Below are positions 17,877 to 27,154 of a stretch of DNA of 64,000 nucleotides, piece after piece. The notes beneath the pieces are model-generated. The model was not told the DNA's origin, did not search any database, and saw only the letters and a list, made by a program, of their open reading frames with translations. Origin of the DNA: Corynebacterium heidelbergense (GTDB lineage Bacteria; Actinomycetota; Actinomycetes; Mycobacteriales; Mycobacteriaceae); NCBI RefSeq assembly GCF_028609845.1, contig NZ_CP063191.1, positions 1,860,001-1,924,000 on the forward strand. The letters are read 5' to 3'. The position numbers were made by a program, and so were the translations under genes. Position 1 is the first letter of the stretch; each line of letters starts with the position of its first letter.

Positions 17877-19154
17877 CTACCCGCGCCACCCGTCCGACCA
17901 AATTGCACCCACGAGGAAAGTAGCCGCCAACTGCGCATCTGAGCGCAACTTCGCTACCGCCTCCGCCGTGGCCGACGTGCCCAGCGGCAGAGACATGTTG
18001 ACGTGCCCGATCTTGCGCCCCGGCCGCCAGTCCTTGCCGTACATGTGGATCTTCGCCCCCGGGAACCGACGCCACACCTCGTCCATCCGCTCGTGCATCG
18101 GCATCTCCGGGTCGGCCGAGCCCCCAAGCACGTTCGCCATCACCGTGCACGGTGCCGTCATCCGCGTATCCCCCAGCGGCCGGTCCAGCACGGCCCGCAC
18201 ATGCTGCTCAAATTGACTGGTTACGCAGCCATCCTGCGTCCAGTGCCCCGTATTGTGCGGTCGCATAGCCAACTCGTTGACAATCAGCTCCGGCTGGCCA
18301 AACTCATCCACCGTTTCAAACAGCTCCACCGCCAGGACCCCGGTGACCCCCAAATCCACCACGATCATCCGCGCTAACTGCTCGGCCGCGTCGATCACAT
18401 CTCCACCCCGCGCCGGCGCCGGGGCGACGGCCTCCACGCAAATCCCGTCCCGCTGCACCGACTCCACCACCGGCCAGCTAGCCACCTTCCCCGATGGGCT
18501 GCGCGTCACCATCGCGGAGAGCTCCCGCACCAAGTTCACCTTCTTCTCCGCGAGCAACTCCACCCCCTCGGCCAGCAGGCGCTCCACCAACTCGGCCGTC
18601 TCCTGTCGGCTCTGCGGAAACCAGACCCCCTTACCGTCGTACCCACCCCGGCGGGACTTCACACACACTGCGCCGTTGGTGGCGTCGTAAAATCCCTGCA
18701 CATCCGCCACCGACTCGATGGCCAAGAACGGCGGCACCGGTGCCCCGATCTCCCGCAGCTTCTTGCGCATGACCAACTTGTCCTGAGCATGGATCAGCGC
18801 CGCCGGCTGCGGCTGGACATTGACCCCCCACCCAATGAGCTCGTCCAGGTACTCATTCGGCACGTGCTCATGATCGAAGGTCACCGCATCCGCGCCCTTG
18901 GCCACCTCATCCACGTGATCCCGGTTGCGATAATCCCCCAGCACCACGTCCGCAGCCACCTGCGCGGCCGAGGCATCCGGGCGACCCGCCAAAACCCGGG
19001 CGGACAAGCCCAGCTCGATCGCGGCTTGCTGCATCATCCGCGCCAATTGGCCATCCCCCACAATCGCCAAAACTGGCGCACCCGGGGCATGGGCGCTAGA
19101 GCGGGAGAAGCGGAAATCGGGGGACGGAGTGGAGGCTGTTTTATCGCTGGTCAC
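17877..19154 (-). CDS. purK: 5-(carboxyamino)imidazole ribonucleotide synthase
   Basis: This ATP-grasp enzyme (425 residues) makes N5-CAIR from AIR, bicarbonate and ATP. Motifs seen: IVGDGQLARMMQQAA, FDHEHVP, KSRRGGYDGKGVW, VNLVRELSAMV and NELAMRPHNTGHWT. The GTG start lies within the last 14 bp of the upstream PH-protein gene, so it belongs to a birA-PH-purK operon. A roughly 25-residue Ser/Pro-rich N-terminal extension precedes the fold; the next in-frame ATG lies inside it. Confidence 0.94.
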   Translation of the reverse strand: MTSDKTASTPSPDFRFSRSSAHAPGAPVLAIVGDGQLARMMQQAAIELGLSARVLAGRPDASAAQVAADVVLGDYRNRDHVDEVAKGADAVTFDHEHVPNEYLDELIGWGVNVQPQPAALIHAQDKLVMRKKLREIGAPVPPFLAIESVADVQGFYDATNGAVCVKSRRGGYDGKGVWFPQSRQETAELVERLLAEGVELLAEKKVNLVRELSAMVTRSPSGKVASWPVVESVQRDGICVEAVAPAPARGGDVIDAAEQLARMIVVDLGVTGVLAVELFETVDEFGQPELIVNELAMRPHNTGHWTQDGCVTSQFEQHVRAVLDRPLGDTRMTAPCTVMANVLGGSADPEMPMHERMDEVWRRFPGAKIHMYGKDWRPGRKIGHVNMSLPLGTSATAEAVAKLRSDAQLAATFLVGAIWSDGWRG

Positions 19155-19647
19155 GGTTCGTCATCATAACGCCGCCACAGGCGTGCCGAAGCAGCGAGAC
19201 AAAGCGCTTGGTGTGCGGGACGTCCTGAACCACCACCGGATGGCGCGTCCCCATCACGTACACCACGACGTTGCTCCCCCGCCGCCGGGCATCCACCACA
19301 TGCGCCAAGGGAATCTCCGAAACCCAACTGCGCAGGTGCCCGCTCGCCGTAAGCAACCGCTGATCCGTCAGGACGATCCGCGTGCGCGCCCGGAAGAGCA
19401 GAAAGCGCAAGCTCCGCCGCCAGGCCAGCCAGGCCCAGGCCACCAACAGCAGGCGTTGCACCCACATCGCGGCCTCCGTCATCGCCTCCGGGGTGGCCAG
19501 ATACCGGTCCACCAGCCCGATCCCCATCCACACCAGCGCGGTAACAAGCAACAATTCCAGCACCGGGAACAGTACGGATCGACGGGTGGGGCTCAGCTCC
19601 GCCAGGATTCGCTCCTCCGGATGAAAGGAGATTTTCCCGCTAGCCAT
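19141..19647 (-). CDS. PH-domain membrane protein
   Basis: This 168-residue protein has two membrane helices (about residues 22-40 and 60-78) and a C-terminal bacterial PH-like domain (RIVLTDQRLLTASG, VSEIPLAHVVDARR, VVVQDVPH). Its ATG overlaps the birA stop by 8 bp and its end overlaps purK by 14 bp, so all three are translated together. The same gene order occurs in C. glutamicum as I recall. The function of this conserved linker gene is unknown. Confidence 0.82.
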   Translation of the reverse strand: MASGKISFHPEERILAELSPTRRSVLFPVLELLLVTALVWMGIGLVDRYLATPEAMTEAAMWVQRLLLVAWAWLAWRRSLRFLLFRARTRIVLTDQRLLTASGHLRSWVSEIPLAHVVDARRRGSNVVVYVMGTRHPVVVQDVPHTKRFVSLLRHACGGVMMTNRDQR

Positions 19648-20482
19648 CGGCACACCCCGCCCGCCCCAGCACACCGAACTGGTGCACCACCTCCCCGGAA
19701 ACGACGGTCACCGGCCCCGCCGCCGTGCGCACCACCAGCCCCCCATTGCGGGCCACGTCCTCTGCCCGGCCCACGGTGTCCCCGGCGCGCACGTCGGCCC
19801 CCAGACTCACGCAGGCTAAGCGATACCGCGGCAGCACCACCTCCGGGGCCCCACCCAGGGCCCGCCAGCGCTGCAACTCGGCGGCCAGATGCCGGGCGAT
19901 GGCGAGGGTCACCTCCGTCCGCGTCGGCATCGCCCCTGCCGGCTGAAGGCACAGGGAGGTAGCATGCTCCACCGGCAGCTCCTCGGGCAACAGGTCGTAG
20001 TTCACCCCGATCCCGATCACCGCCACGGGCCGGTGCTGGGCCAGCTCCACCAGGATTCCGCCGACCTTGAGCCCGCCGAGCAGAACGTCGTTCGGCCACT
20101 TCAAGCCCACCACCGGGCCGGCCGGCTGCCCCAGCACCTCCACGAGGGCGGCGCGAACCGCCAGCCCCGCCAGCAGCGGCAGCAGCCCCAGGAGATCCCC
20201 GTGAACCCCAGTGACCTCCGCCGCCACGGACATAATGATCTGGCTGCGCGGCGGCGCCCCCCACGATCGCCCCAACCTGCCCCGTCCGGCGGTCTGCTCC
20301 TCGGCCAAAAGAGCCACCAAGTCCGCGTCAACCTCGCCCCCGCGGACGGCATCCAGGAGGTCCGTATTCGTGGAACCGGTTTGCTGCACCACCTCTACCT
20401 TGTGGTACTCGGCCTCCAGGAACCCGGCGGTGATGGCGGGGACATTCAGCCCTATCCGCTCTACTGCCTCCGATCTGCCCAT
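19640..20482 (-). CDS. birA: Biotin-[acetyl-CoA-carboxylase] ligase
   Basis: The catalytic motifs are QQTGSTNTDLL, EEQTAGRGRLGRSW and GLKWPNDVLLGG. There is no N-terminal DNA-binding domain, as in other corynebacterial BirA, so it is not a repressor. It attaches biotin to the carrier domain of AccBC (encoded at 25288-27087). ATG 20482 (MGRSEAVERIG) is preferred because the frame farther upstream overlaps the divergent accD gene. A 58-bp divergent promoter gap separates the two. Confidence 0.93.
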   Translation of the reverse strand: MGRSEAVERIGLNVPAITAGFLEAEYHKVEVVQQTGSTNTDLLDAVRGGEVDADLVALLAEEQTAGRGRLGRSWGAPPRSQIIMSVAAEVTGVHGDLLGLLPLLAGLAVRAALVEVLGQPAGPVVGLKWPNDVLLGGLKVGGILVELAQHRPVAVIGIGVNYDLLPEELPVEHATSLCLQPAGAMPTRTEVTLAIARHLAAELQRWRALGGAPEVVLPRYRLACVSLGADVRAGDTVGRAEDVARNGGLVVRTAAGPVTVVSGEVVHQFGVLGRAGCADG

Positions 20483-20540
20483 GCCCGACAGCTTACCGAC
20501 GACCCCAAATACCCCCATCCCCCGCTGTACACTGTCCACC

Positions 20541-21956
20541 ATGACAGCTAGCACCACGTCGGCCACCACCAGCGGCAAGATAGCGGACCTGCACAAACGC
20601 CTTGCGGAGACCCGCGCTCCCCGAGGGGAAGAGGCCATCCGTCAGCTCCACGAGGCCGGCCGAATGACTGCCCGGGACATGGTGTATTCGCTGCTGGATG
20701 ACGGCAGCTTCGTGGAGATCGATGCCCTCGCCCGCCACCGCAGCCCCGGCAACAAGGAGGACCGGCCCGTCACGGACGGCGTCGTCTCCGGTCACGGCAC
20801 GGTGGATGGCCGCCCGGTGTGCGTCTTCGCCCAGGATGCCTCCATCTTCGACGGGCAGGTAGGGGAAGTTGCCGGGGATAAGATCCTCAAGGTAATGCAG
20901 CTCGCGGTGAAGTCCGGCTCCCCGATCGTCGGCATCTATCACGGCGCGGGGACGCGGGTGACCGAGGGCATGGCCAGCTTGGAGGCCTTCACCAAGATCT
21001 ATCGGCTGCAGTCCCGGGCCTCTGGCGTAATCCCGCAGATCGCGATGGTCGCCGGCGCCACCAGCGGCGCGCAGGTCTTCGGCGTCTCCCTTTCCGATGT
21101 GGTCGTTGAGGTCGCCGGGCGGGCACAGTTGCGGTTGTCGGAGGGGGATGAGGCCAGTTCGGATCTGGACGCCACCTCCGGGACCGCGCACATCCTCACC
21201 GAGGACGAGCGGACGGCACTGGACGCCGTAGCGGACGTGCTGGCTTTCCTCCCCTCCAACAACCGCGCGGTTCCCCTGTCCAGCGAGTCGGGTGAGCCCT
21301 GCGCCCAAGACCTCAACGCCGCAATCCCGGACGAGGCCGCGACGACCTACGACGTGAACGCCGTCATCGACGGGATCGTGGACTGCGACTCCGTCGTGGA
21401 GCTGCAGCCCCGCTACGCGCCGAACATGCTCACCGCTTTCGCCCGGGTGGATGGGCGCAGCGTGGGCGTGCTGGCCAACCAGCCCAGCCAGCAGGCCGGG
21501 GCCCTGGACGTGGATGCGGCCGAGAAGGCCGCTCGGTTTGTTCGGCTTTGCGATGCCTTCAACGTCCCCCTGCTCAGCATCGTGGACGTCCCCGGATTCC
21601 AGCCGAACAGCGGCGGAGAGGAAGCGGTGGTGCGCCGCACCGCTAAGCTGCTAGGGGCCGTGGCGAACGCCTCCGTGGGCATGATCAGCGTGATCACCCG
21701 CAAGGCCTATGGAACGGCCTATCTGGCGCTGGGGGCCAAGCGGATGGGGACGGACTTCGTGTTCGCCTGGCCCACGGCGGAGATCGCCGCAGCCGAGGTG
21801 GACGGGGCTTCCCCCTACGAGGCCGCCGCCCGGGGGCTGGTGGATGCCGTGATCCCGCCGGACCAGACGCGCGGAAAAATCGTGGAAGCCCTGCGTCTCA
21901 TCGAGCGCAAGGTGGATGATTCGCATACCCGCAAGCACGACACGATCGCCTTCTAA
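20541..21956 (+). CDS. accD: Acyl-CoA carboxylase beta (carboxyltransferase) subunit, shortened
   Basis: The DtsR/AccD-type fold is clear: GRMTARDMVYSLLDDGSFVE, PVTDGVVSGHGTVDGR, a GVIPQIAMV segment, LPSNN, DVPGFQPNSGGEEA and FAWPTAEIAA. At 471 residues it is about 60-70 shorter than usual (roughly 520-545). The first-half segment that usually carries the G-P-d-V-V and GGA-x-x-H motifs is much reduced, and the usual insert after AWPTAEIA is missing. It sits where dtsR genes lie in C. glutamicum, followed by accE. Substrate may differ from acetyl- or propionyl-CoA. Confidence 0.85.
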   Translation: MTASTTSATTSGKIADLHKRLAETRAPRGEEAIRQLHEAGRMTARDMVYSLLDDGSFVEIDALARHRSPGNKEDRPVTDGVVSGHGTVDGRPVCVFAQDASIFDGQVGEVAGDKILKVMQLAVKSGSPIVGIYHGAGTRVTEGMASLEAFTKIYRLQSRASGVIPQIAMVAGATSGAQVFGVSLSDVVVEVAGRAQLRLSEGDEASSDLDATSGTAHILTEDERTALDAVADVLAFLPSNNRAVPLSSESGEPCAQDLNAAIPDEAATTYDVNAVIDGIVDCDSVVELQPRYAPNMLTAFARVDGRSVGVLANQPSQQAGALDVDAAEKAARFVRLCDAFNVPLLSIVDVPGFQPNSGGEEAVVRRTAKLLGAVANASVGMISVITRKAYGTAYLALGAKRMGTDFVFAWPTAEIAAAEVDGASPYEAAARGLVDAVIPPDQTRGKIVEALRLIERKVDDSHTRKHDTIAF

Positions 21957-21977
21957 CAACTAGGGAGGGGCACGCTG

Positions 21978-22250
21978 ATGGAGAACAACGCATTCGAAGT
22001 GGTCAAGGGCAACCCCAACCAGGTCGAGCAGCGAGCCCTGTCGGCCGTCCTGGCCCAGGTAGTTCAGCAGGCCCGAGCCCTGCGGGAGGAAAAGCCGGAT
22101 ACCCGCGGCTTTTACGGCATGGTCAGCTCCACCGTGCCAGGGGCCGCGGCGGAGACGGTGGATCGGGCCGGGGCGGACGTGGAACCGAACCCCGGGGGGT
22201 TCCGCCTGCCGGAGTTCCCGGTGGCGCCCGCTCGCAGCACCGAGGGGTAA
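21978..22250 (+). CDS. accE: Acyl-CoA carboxylase epsilon subunit
   Basis: This 90-residue protein starts with FEVVKGNPNQVEQRALSAVLA, the typical AccE/PccE N-terminal helix region, followed by a Pro-rich tail ending in FRLPEFP. Epsilon subunits stabilise actinobacterial AccA-AccD complexes. AGGGAGGGG precedes the ATG. It lies 21 bp after accD and 5 bp before maf. Confidence 0.85.
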   Translation: MENNAFEVVKGNPNQVEQRALSAVLAQVVQQARALREEKPDTRGFYGMVSSTVPGAAAETVDRAGADVEPNPGGFRLPEFPVAPARSTEG

Positions 22251-22255
22251 CGCTG

Positions 22256-22867
22256 GTGCTGCGCGTGGTGTTGGCGTCCTCCTCCCCCTCCCGGCTCGCG
22301 GTCCTGCGCAACGCGGGGATCGAACCGGATGTGCACACCAGCGGGGTTGATGAGGATGCGGTGGTCGCGGACCTGCCGCCGGATCGGCGGGACCCGGAGG
22401 CAGTCGTCCAGGCCCTCGCGCTGGCGAAAGCGCGGGCCGTAGCCGAGGAACTGGCCGACCCGGAGGCAGTGGTCATCGGCGGGGACAGCATGCTGCTCAT
22501 CGACGGGGAGCTGCAGGGCAAGCCGCACACGGAGGAGGAGACGGTGCGGCGGTGGCTCCATCAACGCGGAAAGACCGCTGAGTTGCTCAGCGGTCATGGG
22601 GTTTTGCGGGGAACTGCGCGCTACACGGAGGTTTCGCGCAGCCGCATCCACTTCGCCTTGGCCAGCGACCGGGATATCCGGGCGTACGCCCGCACCGGAG
22701 AGCCCTTCGGCTGCGCGGGTGCCTTCACCCTGGAGGCGCTGGGGGGCTGGTTTATCGATCGGGTGGAGGGGGATCCCTCCGGGGTGCTGGGCCTGAGCCT
22801 GCCGGTGGTCCGGCGGGCCCTGGCCAGCTTCGGGCTGCCTGTTTCGGCGGCCTGGAACCGGTTTTAG
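22256..22867 (+). CDS. maf: Maf family nucleotide pyrophosphatase
   Basis: This 203-residue Maf protein shows the N-terminal VLASSSPSRLAVLRNAG and a GGDSMLLIDGELQGKP segment. Maf enzymes hydrolyse non-canonical or modified nucleoside triphosphates. A GTG start follows accE by 5 bp. The last 4 bp overlap the convergent ATP-grasp gene. The same accE-maf order occurs in C. glutamicum as I recall. Confidence 0.92.
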   Translation: MLRVVLASSSPSRLAVLRNAGIEPDVHTSGVDEDAVVADLPPDRRDPEAVVQALALAKARAVAEELADPEAVVIGGDSMLLIDGELQGKPHTEEETVRRWLHQRGKTAELLSGHGVLRGTARYTEVSRSRIHFALASDRDIRAYARTGEPFGCAGAFTLEALGGWFIDRVEGDPSGVLGLSLPVVRRALASFGLPVSAAWNRF

Positions 22868-23946
22868 GCGGCGGCTGCGGCTTCCTCACAGCGCTTGATG
22901 GCCTCCTCGGCGACGAGCTGCTGAATGCCCATGTCCAGCTCGGAGGTGAAGCCCACGCAGGAGCAGTTGATCTCGCCCAACACGTAGGTATCGGAGCCGT
23001 CCTCTGCGGTGTCCAGCATGAAGTCCGCGGTCCAGATCAGCGGGATGTTGTTGTCCTCGCCGAGCTTGGTGGCGATGGTGGGGCGGGCCTCGGCGAACAT
23101 GTCGATGAGGTCCTGCCAGGCCTCCGGCTTGTCGTAGGTGTACTTGGCGCCGGAGAACAGGGTGGCGGAGAAGTTGTCCCCACCGGCGGCGGGCTTCTTG
23201 TGCACGACGAACACGGGGTGCGGGCCGACGAGGAGGATGCGCACCTCCCCTTCCACGATGCGAGGCATGAAGCGCATGTCCACGAGCATTCCGTTATCCC
23301 CCACGATGTACTGCTCGCAGAATTTCATGAAGTCCCCGAGCTCGCGGACCTCGGTGTGGTTGTCCACGGCCTCGGTGCACTTCAGCTTGGTATCCAGGGG
23401 CAGAGCTTCACCCGGCTTAACGGACTTGGCCAGCTCGCGGTCCTGGAGTTGGACGCGCCAGATGCCGGAACCGGTGGAGCCGCGGTTCTGCTTAAGCACG
23501 CGCTCACCATAGGAGAGGGTCTTGGGGAAGATCTCGTGCAGGCTTTCTACGTCGTAGTAGGCTGCGGTGTCCTCGGGAACGAGGTCGGTGCCGTTGAGCT
23601 TAACCAGGGCATCCTTGGCGCCGTAGGCCATCATCTCCTCCGGCGTGGACATGCCCACGAGCCCGGCATCCTTGCTGAGGCGGGAGAGCATCTCAAAGTA
23701 AATCTTCTCGCCGCCGGGGATGTGGCCCGGGTTCACGCGGGAGATGTAGCCGTCGAAGTTGTTAGCGACGGTGTCGTAGATCTCGTTGGCGCGGTCGGAC
23801 TCGAAGTGAATGACCTCCGCGTTCCAGCCCTTGTCCTTAATGGCGTTGACGATGGGCATGGTGTCCCGGCGGTGGCCGTCCTCCCCCTTGTCGTTGCCCC
23901 CGGCAACCTCGAAGACGACGATGCTCTTGTGCAGCTGCTTAGCCAT
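22864..23946 (-). CDS. ATP-grasp-like protein, Cj0069 family
   Basis: This 360-residue cytosolic protein has N-terminal nucleotide-binding-like strands (SIVVFEVAGGNDKGEDGHR), a central domain with VLKQNRGSTGSGIWRVQL (an ATP-grasp lysine/glycine loop) and a C-terminal metal/ATP site (WTADFMLDTAEDGSDTYVLG, then EINCSCVGF). This resembles the Cj0069 family, ligases of unknown substrate. ATG 23946 has AAGAAGG upstream. It is a lone minus-strand gene within the carboxylase cluster. The family name is recalled from sequence character and is not verified. Confidence 0.7.
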   Translation of the reverse strand: MAKQLHKSIVVFEVAGGNDKGEDGHRRDTMPIVNAIKDKGWNAEVIHFESDRANEIYDTVANNFDGYISRVNPGHIPGGEKIYFEMLSRLSKDAGLVGMSTPEEMMAYGAKDALVKLNGTDLVPEDTAAYYDVESLHEIFPKTLSYGERVLKQNRGSTGSGIWRVQLQDRELAKSVKPGEALPLDTKLKCTEAVDNHTEVRELGDFMKFCEQYIVGDNGMLVDMRFMPRIVEGEVRILLVGPHPVFVVHKKPAAGGDNFSATLFSGAKYTYDKPEAWQDLIDMFAEARPTIATKLGEDNNIPLIWTADFMLDTAEDGSDTYVLGEINCSCVGFTSELDMGIQQLVAEEAIKRCEEAAAAA

Positions 23947-24095
23947 GTATGTCACCCTTCTTACTCGTTTATGCTGGTCTCCCGGTCGGGGGCAGCAGGC
24001 GGAACAAGAGGCGAGGAACATACACACGCCCAATCCCGCCAAGGCCATACATGGGAAAGTCTATTGGCCGTGGGCCCGGGTTTGCAGAACTTCAA

Positions 24096-24120
24096 CCCCC
24101 ACGGGGTTAGCCCGCGGGGG
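24096..24120. repeat. Strong GC hairpin in a divergent intergenic gap
   Basis: CCCCCACGGG-GTTAG-CCCGCGGGGG forms a 10-bp stem with one A/C mismatch and a 5-base loop. It lies about 150 bp upstream of the minus-strand ATP-grasp gene and about 85 bp upstream of the rhodanese gene, so it is in a promoter region and not at a gene end. A regulatory leader or insulator role is possible. Confidence 0.45.
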
Positions 24121-24205
24121 GAAGACGAGACCAGGCGAAATGCGCACCTACCCCTGGTGCGTTAACTAACATTGCACCGTGGCACGTCAAACCGAGGCGG
24201 TGAAT

Positions 24206-25180
24206 ATGGCAATCGAACGCGATCCCAGCCCCATCCTGGAGCAGTACGCCAATCCCGGGAAGATCGTGACCAACGCCTGGTTGGGCGCGAAGCTCGGTAC
24301 GCCGGGGTTGAAGGTTGTAGAGAGCGATGAGGATTCCCTGCTTTACGACATCGGGCATATTCCCACTGCCGTGCGCATCAATTGGGGGGCGGATCTCAAT
24401 GATCCGGTGCGGCGCGATTTCGTCTCACCCCGGGATTTTGCCGATCTCATGGACGCCAAGGGCATAGCGCGGGACGACACAGTGGTCATCTATGGGGACC
24501 AGTCCAATCTATGGGCGGCCTATACCCTGTGGGTATTTGAGCTGTTCGGGCACCCGGACGTGCGCCTGCTGGACGGGGGCCGGGACGCGTGGATGCGGGA
24601 GGAAAAGGAGACCTCCTACTCGGTGCCGAACCGGCCGACCTCCGGCTATCCGGTGGTGGAGCGGTTGAATACGCAGGAGCGCATCTTCGCGGACGAGCTG
24701 CGCGAATCCCTGCCGGAGCTGCAACTGATCGACTTGAGGGAACCAGAGGATTACGCGGGCCTCCCCGCGCGGGTGGGGGCGTGCAACCACCCCACCCCCA
24801 CGGGTTTTTCCCGGACGGGGCACCTGCCGGGGTCTGTGAACTTCGCCCTTGTCAGTGCCCTTCACCCGAACACCCGCTTTCGCTCTCGCGCGGAACTGCA
24901 GGAACTGATGCGGGGGTTCGATCCGGAGACGGCGACGGTGGCCTATTGCGATAACGGCGCGCGCGCCGCGCACCTGTGGTTTGTGCTGCGGTACCTGCTG
25001 GGCTGGGGGAACGTGCGGGTGTACGACGGCTCCTGGATCGAGTGGGGAAACATGATCGGGGTGCCCATCGAGGTGTCCAAGCGGGAGGCCCCGGTGAAAA
25101 AGAGCGCCTCTGGGCGCACATCGCCGCCGAAAGCCGGGCGGAAGAAGCCTGGCGGGGCAAAGAGGGCCGCAAAACGCTGA
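24206..25180 (+). CDS. sseA: Thiosulfate sulfurtransferase (rhodanese)
   Basis: It carries two rhodanese domains (about residues 20-140 and 160-285), with the active-site loop YCDNGARAAH in the second and DIGHIPTAVRINW in the first. The 324 residues end in a Lys/Pro-rich basic tail of about 30 residues. ATG 24206 fits the family's N-terminus and has GAGG upstream. A GTG at 24179 is in frame and lies 6 bases after a TAACAT -10-like box, so leaderless initiation there is an alternative. It is located just before accBC, as in C. glutamicum. Confidence 0.9.
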   Translation: MAIERDPSPILEQYANPGKIVTNAWLGAKLGTPGLKVVESDEDSLLYDIGHIPTAVRINWGADLNDPVRRDFVSPRDFADLMDAKGIARDDTVVIYGDQSNLWAAYTLWVFELFGHPDVRLLDGGRDAWMREEKETSYSVPNRPTSGYPVVERLNTQERIFADELRESLPELQLIDLREPEDYAGLPARVGACNHPTPTGFSRTGHLPGSVNFALVSALHPNTRFRSRAELQELMRGFDPETATVAYCDNGARAAHLWFVLRYLLGWGNVRVYDGSWIEWGNMIGVPIEVSKREAPVKKSASGRTSPPKAGRKKPGGAKRAAKR

Positions 25181-25287
25181 GTTCTCCTGGCAACGCTCCT
25201 GGGGGCGGACGTGGCATAGTAGCGTGGCTGCCATAGTATTGGCCCGCTGCGTCCAGTTGCGTGAGTGAAGTAGAAAGGCGTTGTCGA

Positions 25288-27087
25288 GTGGAGGCCACCC
25301 AGGTAACCGCTGAACCCCGCACCATCACCAAGGTGCTTATCGCCAACCGTGGCGAGATCGCCGTCCGCGTGATCCGGGCCGCCCGGGATGAGGGCATTGC
25401 GAGCGTGGCCGTGTACGCGGAGCCGGATGCGGACGCGCCTTTCGTCCACATGGCGGACGAGGCCCTCGCCCTGGGCGGCCAGACTTCCGCTGAATCTTAC
25501 CTGGACATCTCCAAGATCCTGGCTGCGGCGGAGAAGTCCGGCGCGGATGCGATCCACCCCGGCTATGGCTTTCTCTCGGAGAACGCGGACTTCGCCCAGG
25601 CTGTGCAGGAAGCCGGGTTGATCTGGATCGGCCCCTCCCCGGATGCCATTCGGAAGCTGGGAGACAAGGTCACTGCTCGCCACATCGCCCTGAGCGTGGA
25701 TGCGCCCATGGCTCCGGGCACGGATTCCCCGGTGGATAGCGCCGAGGATGTCGTGGCCTTCGCCCAGGAGCACGGTCTGCCCATTGCGGTGAAGGCAGCG
25801 TTTGGCGGCGGCGGCCGGGGGATGAAGGTCGCGTACACGATGGAGGAAATCCCGGATCTCTTCGACTCCGCCGTCCGCGAAGCGACCGCGGCGTTCGGGC
25901 GCGGCGAGTGCTTCGTAGAGCGCTACCTGCACCGGGCCCGTCACGTGGAGGCGCAGGTGGTCGCAGACATGCACGGCAACGTGGTGGTCGCGTCCACTCG
26001 CGATTGCTCCCTCCAGCGCAGGTTTCAAAAGCTGGTGGAGGAGGCCCCGGCTCCATTCCTCGACGAGGAGCAGAACCGGCGGTTGTACGAGTCGGCCGTC
26101 GCGATCTGCCGGGAGGCCGGGTACTACGGGGCCGGCACGGTGGAGTACCTGGTTTCCAGCGACGGGCTTATCAGCTTCCTGGAGGTCAATACCCGCCTGC
26201 AGGTGGAGCACCCCGTCACGGAGATGGTCACGGGGTGGGACCTGGTGCGCGAGCAGTTCCGCATCGCGGAGGGCAAGCGGCTGTCTCGGTTGCGCTCCCC
26301 GGAGCTGACCGGACATGCATTGGAGTTCCGGATCAACGGGGAGGACCCGGCCGCGGGATTCGTCCCCAGCCCGGGACGCATCTCCCGGTACGTAGAGCCG
26401 ACGGGCCCCGGCGTGCGGGTGGATTCCGGCGTGGTGGAGGGTACCGTCATCGGCGGGCAGTTTGACTCGATGATGGCCAAGCTCATCGTCTGGGGGGAGT
26501 CTCGGGAGCAGGCGCTGGCCCGCGCGGCCCGGGCACTAGATGAGTACACCGTGGAGGGCCTGCCCACGGTCATCCCCTTCCACCAGGACATGGTGACCAA
26601 CCCCGCCTTCACCGCCGCGGAGGGGCAGTTCACCGTGTACACGCGGTGGATCGAGGAGGAGTGGGATAACCAGTTGCCGGCCTACGTGGAGCCGTTGGAT
26701 CCGCGGGGCGCGGACGATCTGCTGGAAATTCCCCGAGAAACGGTCGTGGTGGAAGTCGATGGGCGCCGCGTCGAAGTCTCGCTGCCGGGGGACCTGCTCG
26801 CTGCGCGAGGTCAGCTGCGTCGAGCTCGAAAGCGCCGCGGGGCAGCCAGCCAACTGCAGATCACGGGAGATACGGTGGCAGCACCCATGCAGGGCACGAT
26901 CATCAAGGTCGTGGTCAACGAGGGGGATATCGTCGCCGAGGGCGATACTCTGTTGGTCATCGAGGCCATGAAGATGGAGAACTCCGTCAAGGCCCACAAG
27001 TCCGGTGTGGTCACGGGCCTCGGCGTGGTGGCCGGGGACGGGGTTTCCAAAAACCAGGCGCTGTTCGAGTTGCTGGATGCAGAATAG
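25288..27087 (+). CDS. accBC: Acyl-CoA carboxylase alpha subunit (biotin carboxylase + BCCP)
   Basis: This 599-residue fusion has an N-terminal biotin carboxylase ([37 protein letters not shown], and a [12 protein letters not shown] active-site segment) and a C-terminal biotin carrier domain with EAMKMEN (biotinyl Lys about 561). It carboxylates biotin for the AccD-type subunits, feeding malonyl/methylmalonyl-CoA and long-chain carboxylation for mycolates. GTG 25288 is chosen because AGAAAGG lies at the right distance; a GTG at 25261 has no ribosome site. A terminator hairpin follows. Confidence 0.94.
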   Translation: MEATQVTAEPRTITKVLIANRGEIAVRVIRAARDEGIASVAVYAEPDADAPFVHMADEALALGGQTSAESYLDISKILAAAEKSGADAIHPGYGFLSENADFAQAVQEAGLIWIGPSPDAIRKLGDKVTARHIALSVDAPMAPGTDSPVDSAEDVVAFAQEHGLPIAVKAAFGGGGRGMKVAYTMEEIPDLFDSAVREATAAFGRGECFVERYLHRARHVEAQVVADMHGNVVVASTRDCSLQRRFQKLVEEAPAPFLDEEQNRRLYESAVAICREAGYYGAGTVEYLVSSDGLISFLEVNTRLQVEHPVTEMVTGWDLVREQFRIAEGKRLSRLRSPELTGHALEFRINGEDPAAGFVPSPGRISRYVEPTGPGVRVDSGVVEGTVIGGQFDSMMAKLIVWGESREQALARAARALDEYTVEGLPTVIPFHQDMVTNPAFTAAEGQFTVYTRWIEEEWDNQLPAYVEPLDPRGADDLLEIPRETVVVEVDGRRVEVSLPGDLLAARGQLRRARKRRGAASQLQITGDTVAAPMQGTIIKVVVNEGDIVAEGDTLLVIEAMKMENSVKAHKSGVVTGLGVVAGDGVSKNQALFELLDAE

Positions 27088-27094
27088 GGGCACC

Positions 27095-27120
27095 GCCACC
27101 TTCTCCCCCCGGAAGGTGGC
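27095..27120 (+). terminator. accBC terminator hairpin
   Basis: GCCACCTTC and GAAGGTGGC form a perfect 9-bp stem around an 8-base loop, 8 bp after the accBC stop. It is followed by only a short T-containing stretch (TTGTCGT). Confidence 0.72.
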
Positions 27121-27154
27121 TTGTCGTGCGATGGAAAGCGGAATGTGAGCGGTT

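Noticed and set aside
24179..24205. Leaderless GTG start for the rhodanese
   Set aside because: The -10-like box and spacing are suggestive, but ATG 24206 has a ribosome site and fits the family's N-terminus better; kept only as an alternative.
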